Assembly: GCA_003023105.1 (NCBI GenBank)
Contig: PXSZ01000002.1
Location: forward strand, 1-34,292
Direction of reading: 5' to 3'
Source: Bacteroidetes bacterium QH_10_64_37
GTDB lineage: Bacteria; Bacteroidota; Rhodothermia; Rhodothermales; Salinibacteraceae
Length of the DNA stretch: 34,292 bases
The notes beneath the pieces are model-generated. The model worked only from the letters and a program-made list of their open reading frames with translations, did not search any database and was not told where the DNA came from. Shown one piece after another: positions 31,784-34,292 of this stretch (positions within the stretch are counted from its first letter, which is position 1; each line of letters starts with the position of its first letter). The position numbers were made by a program, and so were the translations under genes.

Positions 31784-32704
31784 TCAGGGAGCAGGGGCCG
31801 TCGCTGCGTCAAACACCCGAGCCGCCTCCCGGTACATGACCGCGTGCAGGTCGGCGGTGGCCTCGGGGGTCTCCGCGTAGCCGCCCGAGAGCAGGAGCAC
31901 CACCGGAAGGGTGCGCGCGTGGATCTGCTCCAGCACGTACCGGTCCCGGGCGTGGAGGCCCTCCCGTGTGAGCGAAAGGCGCCCGAACTGATCGTCGGCC
32001 GCCACGTCAATCCCACCAAGATAAAAGACCAGATCGGGCTGCGCAGCGTCCAGCGTTTGGGGGAGATACCTCTTCAGGGTGTTCATGTACGCCTGGTCCC
32101 CCATGCTGTCAGCTAAGGGGACGTCGAGGGAGGAGGAGGGTTTTTCGAACGGATAATTCTCGGCGCCGTGCATCGAGAAGGTAAAGACGGAATCGTCCTC
32201 CGCGAACACCGCCGCGTTGGCGTTGCCCTGGTGCACGTCGAGGTCGACGATGAGGACGCGCCGGACCCAGCACGCCGACTGGAGCACGCGGACGGCGACG
32301 GCCACGTCGTTGAGCACGCAGAACCCTTCGCCGTGGTTGGGGAAGGCGTGGTGTGTGCCCCCTGCAAGGTTGGCCGCGAGGCCGTCCGTCAGGGCCATGA
32401 CGGCGGCGTTGAGGGTGCCCTGCACGGCCAGCCGCGAGCGGTACACGAGGCGCTCCGACCACGGCAGGCCCATGCGCCGCTCGGCGTGTGCGGGGAGGGT
32501 GCCCTCGGCGAGGCGCGTCAGGTAGTCGGCCGTGTGGACGCGGCGAAGGGCAGACCAGTCGGCCTGGCGTGGGGCCACCACGTCGCTCGGATCGAGCAGG
32601 CCCTCCCGGCGGAGCAGGCGGTGCAGGGCCGGGAACTTGCCCATCGGAAAAGGATGGCCCTCGGGGAGAGGGACGTAGTAGCCGTCGCAGTAGCTGGCGC
32701 GCAT
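31784..32704 (-). CDS. Histone-deacetylase-fold hydrolase (class IV-like)
   Basis: A 306-residue zinc-dependent deacetylase-family enzyme. The catalytic His pair is His118-His119 in AGGTHHAFPNHGEGFCVLND. The zinc ligands are Asp156 and His158 in VDLDVHQGN, with Asp233 in GGIDVAADDQFG. The Tyr in LLSGGYAE (Tyr276) is the transition-state residue. Substrates of bacterial members include acetylated polyamines, acetoin-pathway proteins and acetyl-lysine; none can be assigned here. I chose the ATG at 32704 because it begins the family-type sequence FPMGKFPALHRLL within 25 residues. The longer frame upstream runs into the terminator region. Confidence 0.88.
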   Translation of the reverse strand: MRASYCDGYYVPLPEGHPFPMGKFPALHRLLRREGLLDPSDVVAPRQADWSALRRVHTADYLTRLAEGTLPAHAERRMGLPWSERLVYRSRLAVQGTLNAAVMALTDGLAANLAGGTHHAFPNHGEGFCVLNDVAVAVRVLQSACWVRRVLIVDLDVHQGNANAAVFAEDDSVFTFSMHGAENYPFEKPSSSLDVPLADSMGDQAYMNTLKRYLPQTLDAAQPDLVFYLGGIDVAADDQFGRLSLTREGLHARDRYVLEQIHARTLPVVLLLSGGYAETPEATADLHAVMYREAARVFDAATAPAP

Positions 32705-32881
32705 GCAATCGTCGGGCGTCCGGACCGGGTCGCAGAACGAAGCAGAAAAGTGAACGATGGGCCGTACGCAGGCACGCCGAGCCAAGGTCCGGATTTTGCT
32801 TGCGTAAGAATGAAGAAGTCCATACATAAACATAACCCAAGTGGCGTGTCCTTCCGCCTGGGGCACAACGTGGGTAAACAT

Positions 32882-32917
32882 ACAAAAACGCCCGACCGGG
32901 AGGCCCCGATCGGGCGT
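32882..32917 (-). terminator. Factor-independent terminator on the minus strand
   Basis: ACGCCCGA (32888-32895) pairs perfectly with TCGGGCGT (32910-32917). On the minus strand the hairpin is followed by TTTTTGTA, which gives a standard terminator. It would stop transcripts coming from the lipoprotein gene at 33335 or from a separate RNA in 32950-33121, before the deacetylase gene promoter. Confidence 0.75.
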
Positions 32918-32949
32918 CGTGCTACGCACAGCTAAATGGCGGCAGATGT

Positions 32950-33121
32950 CACCACCACCTATCGCACATCACGGCGTCTTGTGGGCGATGACACCCGCGA
33001 CAGCCCACTGGCGACAGTCTCCGCGAGTTGGGAGACCCGTCGCGGCACGGACTCTCGGAGTGAAAGCCCATCCCGGATGGGGGAGGAGACGCGTGCGGTG
33101 GAAACAACCCGGGTGGTGGTG
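32950..33121. ncRNA. Candidate structured RNA, closed by a 10-bp helix
   Basis: CACCACCACC (32950-32959) pairs without mismatch with GGTGGTGGTG (33112-33121). Nested inside are CGCAC (32963) with GTGCG (33093) and GCGTC (32974) with GACGC (33088). Internal hairpins are GTGGGC/GCCCAC (32981, 33003), GTCTCC/GGAGAC (33017, 33031) and CCCATC/GATGGG (33067, 33076). CCGCGAC (32995) also pairs with GTCGCGG (33039), a possible pseudoknot. No gene covers it. The + strand would have the A-rich loops; the minus strand has a terminator 33 nt further on. Strand and family are unresolved. The rest of 32705-33128 shows no gene. Confidence 0.4.
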
Positions 33122-33128
33122 GGGCGAG

Positions 33129-33335
33129 TTAGTCTTCGCTAGACGTGTTGTGGCTGGCACTCGGGTCGGTATCCGTATCCGAGGTGTTATGCTGGGCCCG
33201 GTCTTGCACCGTCACGTCCTTCTTGGCGGGTTGTGCGCCGGTGAGGCTGTCGCTGCAGCCGCCCAGCAGCATCGCACCGGCGAAAAGGGCGGCGGTGAAG
33301 AGGGAACTGATGGTAGAAAAACGAGAGCGTTCCAT
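33129..33335 (-). CDS. Tiny lipoprotein, unknown function
   Basis: A 68-residue protein with a lipoprotein signal: SLFTAALFAGAMLLGGC, lipobox LGGC, Cys at about residue 24. The mature part is only about 45 residues, hydrophilic and Asp/Ser/Thr/Asn rich (QDRAQHNTSDTDTDPSASHN), and is probably disordered. No family recognised. The ATG at 33335 directly precedes the signal peptide. Its 3' side is the structured region and terminator at 32882-33121, so that region may be its 3' untranslated sequence. It diverges from the sensor gene, with 124 bp between starts. Confidence 0.65.
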   Translation of the reverse strand: MERSRFSTISSLFTAALFAGAMLLGGCSDSLTGAQPAKKDVTVQDRAQHNTSDTDTDPSASHNTSSED

Positions 33336-33435
33336 AGTAGTACAGGGTTGTTGGCATGAAATTGGCTTCGTTAAGCAGTTTAAGAATACTGGGGATTTGC
33401 GCCGGTTCCAACCCTGACTTGTACGGAAGCTCCTA

Positions 33436-33443
33436 TATTTTTG
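33436..33443 (+). promoter_or_regulatory. Bacteroidota-type -7 box upstream of the sensor gene
   Basis: TATTTTTG matches the TAnnTTTG element of Bacteroidota primary-sigma promoters and lies 16 nt before the ATG at 33460. No matching -33 TTTG is found at the usual 19-nt spacing; the nearest TTG is 14 nt upstream. It therefore rests on one element only. Confidence 0.35.
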
Positions 33444-33459
33444 TAATGGGCAGGTAGTT

Positions 33460-34292
33460 ATGACACGTGGATGGATAAACATTACGGTTCTCCTGCTCCT
33501 GGCAATACCCCGTATTGCCACCGGGCAGTCGGGGGGGCAAGACGAGCTCGGCATCCCGTTTCCGAGCGAGCACTACGCCCCGCCGGAGTATGGACAGGAT
33601 CCTCAGAACTGGGACGTCATCCAGGACGACCGGGGGCTGATCTACGTCGCGAATAACGACGGCGTCCTGCAGTACGACGGCGAGCGGTGGCGCCTCCTCC
33701 CCACGACCACAGGCACGTTCGTCCGCTCCCTGGCGGCGGACAGCCTCGTCTACGTGGGGGCCAAGGGGGACTTTGGATACCTGCGTCCCGACTCCCAGGG
33801 CGTGCTCCGCTACACGTCGCTCTACGAGCGTATTCCCGAGGACGAGCGCAACTTCGAGGACGTGTGGGGAACGCACGTCCTGGACGACGGCGTCTACTAT
33901 CAGGCCAACCAGCGCCTCTTCCGGTGGGACGGGTCGAAAATAACGTCCTGGAGCAGTGAGAAGGGATTCCACACGTCGTTTACCGTCGACGGAGCGCTCT
34001 ACGTGCGCGACTTTGGACGGGGACTCCTCCGGATGGAGGGTGACTCTCTGGAGCTGGTGCCGGACGGGGAGACGTTCCGCGAGACGCCCATCTACATGAT
34101 GGCCCGGCATCCGAGCGGCGATCTGCTCATCGGTACGCAGAACAAGGGACTTCTGCTGTACGACGGAGAAACGTTTCGTCCCTTTGCCCCCGGGGTCACG
34201 TCGTATCTTCAGGAAAACGACTTGTATCACGGGGATCGCCTCCCCGGAGACCGGTACGCGCTGGCGACGCTCGGGGGCGGCGTCATCGTCAT
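33460..34292 (+). CDS. Beta-propeller (Reg_prop) sensor protein, N-terminal part
   Basis: 277 codons are visible and the frame runs off the window. A signal peptide (INITVLLLLAIPRIATG) is followed by beta-propeller blades typical of two-component-regulator propeller repeats: NWDVIQDDRGLIYVANNDGV then LQYDGERWRLL, YVGAKGDFGYL, YQANQRLFRWDG, LYVRDFGRGLLRMEGD, and LLIGTQNKGLLLYDGETFRPF. In Bacteroidota such periplasmic propellers usually precede a Y_Y_Y domain, a membrane helix and either a histidine kinase or a LuxR/AraC-type output. The output domain lies outside the window, so signalling type and ligand are unknown. Confidence 0.8.
   Translation, partial: MTRGWINITVLLLLAIPRIATGQSGGQDELGIPFPSEHYAPPEYGQDPQNWDVIQDDRGLIYVANNDGVLQYDGERWRLLPTTTGTFVRSLAADSLVYVGAKGDFGYLRPDSQGVLRYTSLYERIPEDERNFEDVWGTHVLDDGVYYQANQRLFRWDGSKITSWSSEKGFHTSFTVDGALYVRDFGRGLLRMEGDSLELVPDGETFRETPIYMMARHPSGDLLIGTQNKGLLLYDGETFRPFAPGVTSYLQENDLYHGDRLPGDRYALATLGGGVIV

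Noticed and set aside
33001..33050. Cobalamin riboswitch on the + strand
   Set aside because: A B12-box-like stretch (GAGTTGGGAGACCCGTCG) and an upstream CCACTG are present, but the GGGAAGG element, the AATCCGG core and a downstream + strand target gene are missing.
1..34292. tRNA, rRNA, insertion sequences or prophage
   Set aside because: I scanned for CCA-type tRNA ends, transposase motifs and integrase-like proteins by eye and saw none. A tRNAscan and IS search would settle it.

Overview
The window is 34 kb of dense, GC-rich chromosome carrying ordinary bacterial housekeeping genes. Several features point to a salt-adapted member of the Bacteroidota/Rhodothermota, close to Salinibacter: a GT117/DUF2723 membrane protein, a bacillithiol-pathway BshA, a short HPF, PdxB plus PdxJ, porT-like small beta-barrels, a large Reg_prop-type sensor, and unusually acidic proteins (GcvH tail, the N-terminus of the aromatic amino acid hydroxylase, the Csp tail). 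This assignment is an inference from gene content and protein composition. No rRNA, tRNA, CRISPR array, transposase or prophage gene was recognised.

Layout. 1-2.4 kb: end of a membrane protein, a small membrane protein, a nucleoside-phosphorylase-like enzyme and metF. 2.5-10.1 kb, minus strand: lptF/G-like permease, rsmI, a secreted thioredoxin-like protein and a 982-aa GT117 protein, then a stress cluster csp-ybeY-hpf whose csp has a strong promoter about 210 nt upstream. 10.3-12.1 kb: a broken metallo-beta-lactamase-fold gene and bshA. 12.4-14.0 kb: two tandem paralogous outer-membrane barrels, each with its own copy of a roughly 100-nt leader. 14.1-18.4 kb: SleB-like hydrolase, pdxB, era, pdxJ. 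18.6-21.9 kb: a pseudopilin-like/PilM-like pair, then rsmD, coaD and gcvH. 22-27.9 kb: guaA, a TPR plus periplasmic-binding-fold protein, bamD, nadD and a redoxin. 28-31.8 kb: small membrane protein, phenylalanine-hydroxylase-like gene, acylphosphatase, prmC and a MntA-HepT toxin-antitoxin pair. 31.8-34.3 kb: histone-deacetylase-fold enzyme, a structured intergenic region with a terminator, a tiny lipoprotein, and the start of a beta-propeller sensor that runs off the end.

How they work together. Functional groups are translation and ribosome maturation (hpf, ybeY, era, rsmI, rsmD, prmC), cofactor synthesis (metF, pdxB, pdxJ, coaD, nadD, bshA) and the cell envelope (lptF/G, bamD, barrels, GT117, hydrolase).

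The most unusual feature lies between the genes. Many spacers contain arrays of degenerate 7-nt or 8-nt units in strict register, several as two facing arrays that could fold into a hairpin. Two copies of one such element, about 112 bp each, bracket guaA. One array matches GNCNGCN over eight successive units. A separate 172-bp intergenic segment (32950-33121) can fold into a closed, multi-helix structure and may encode an undescribed RNA.
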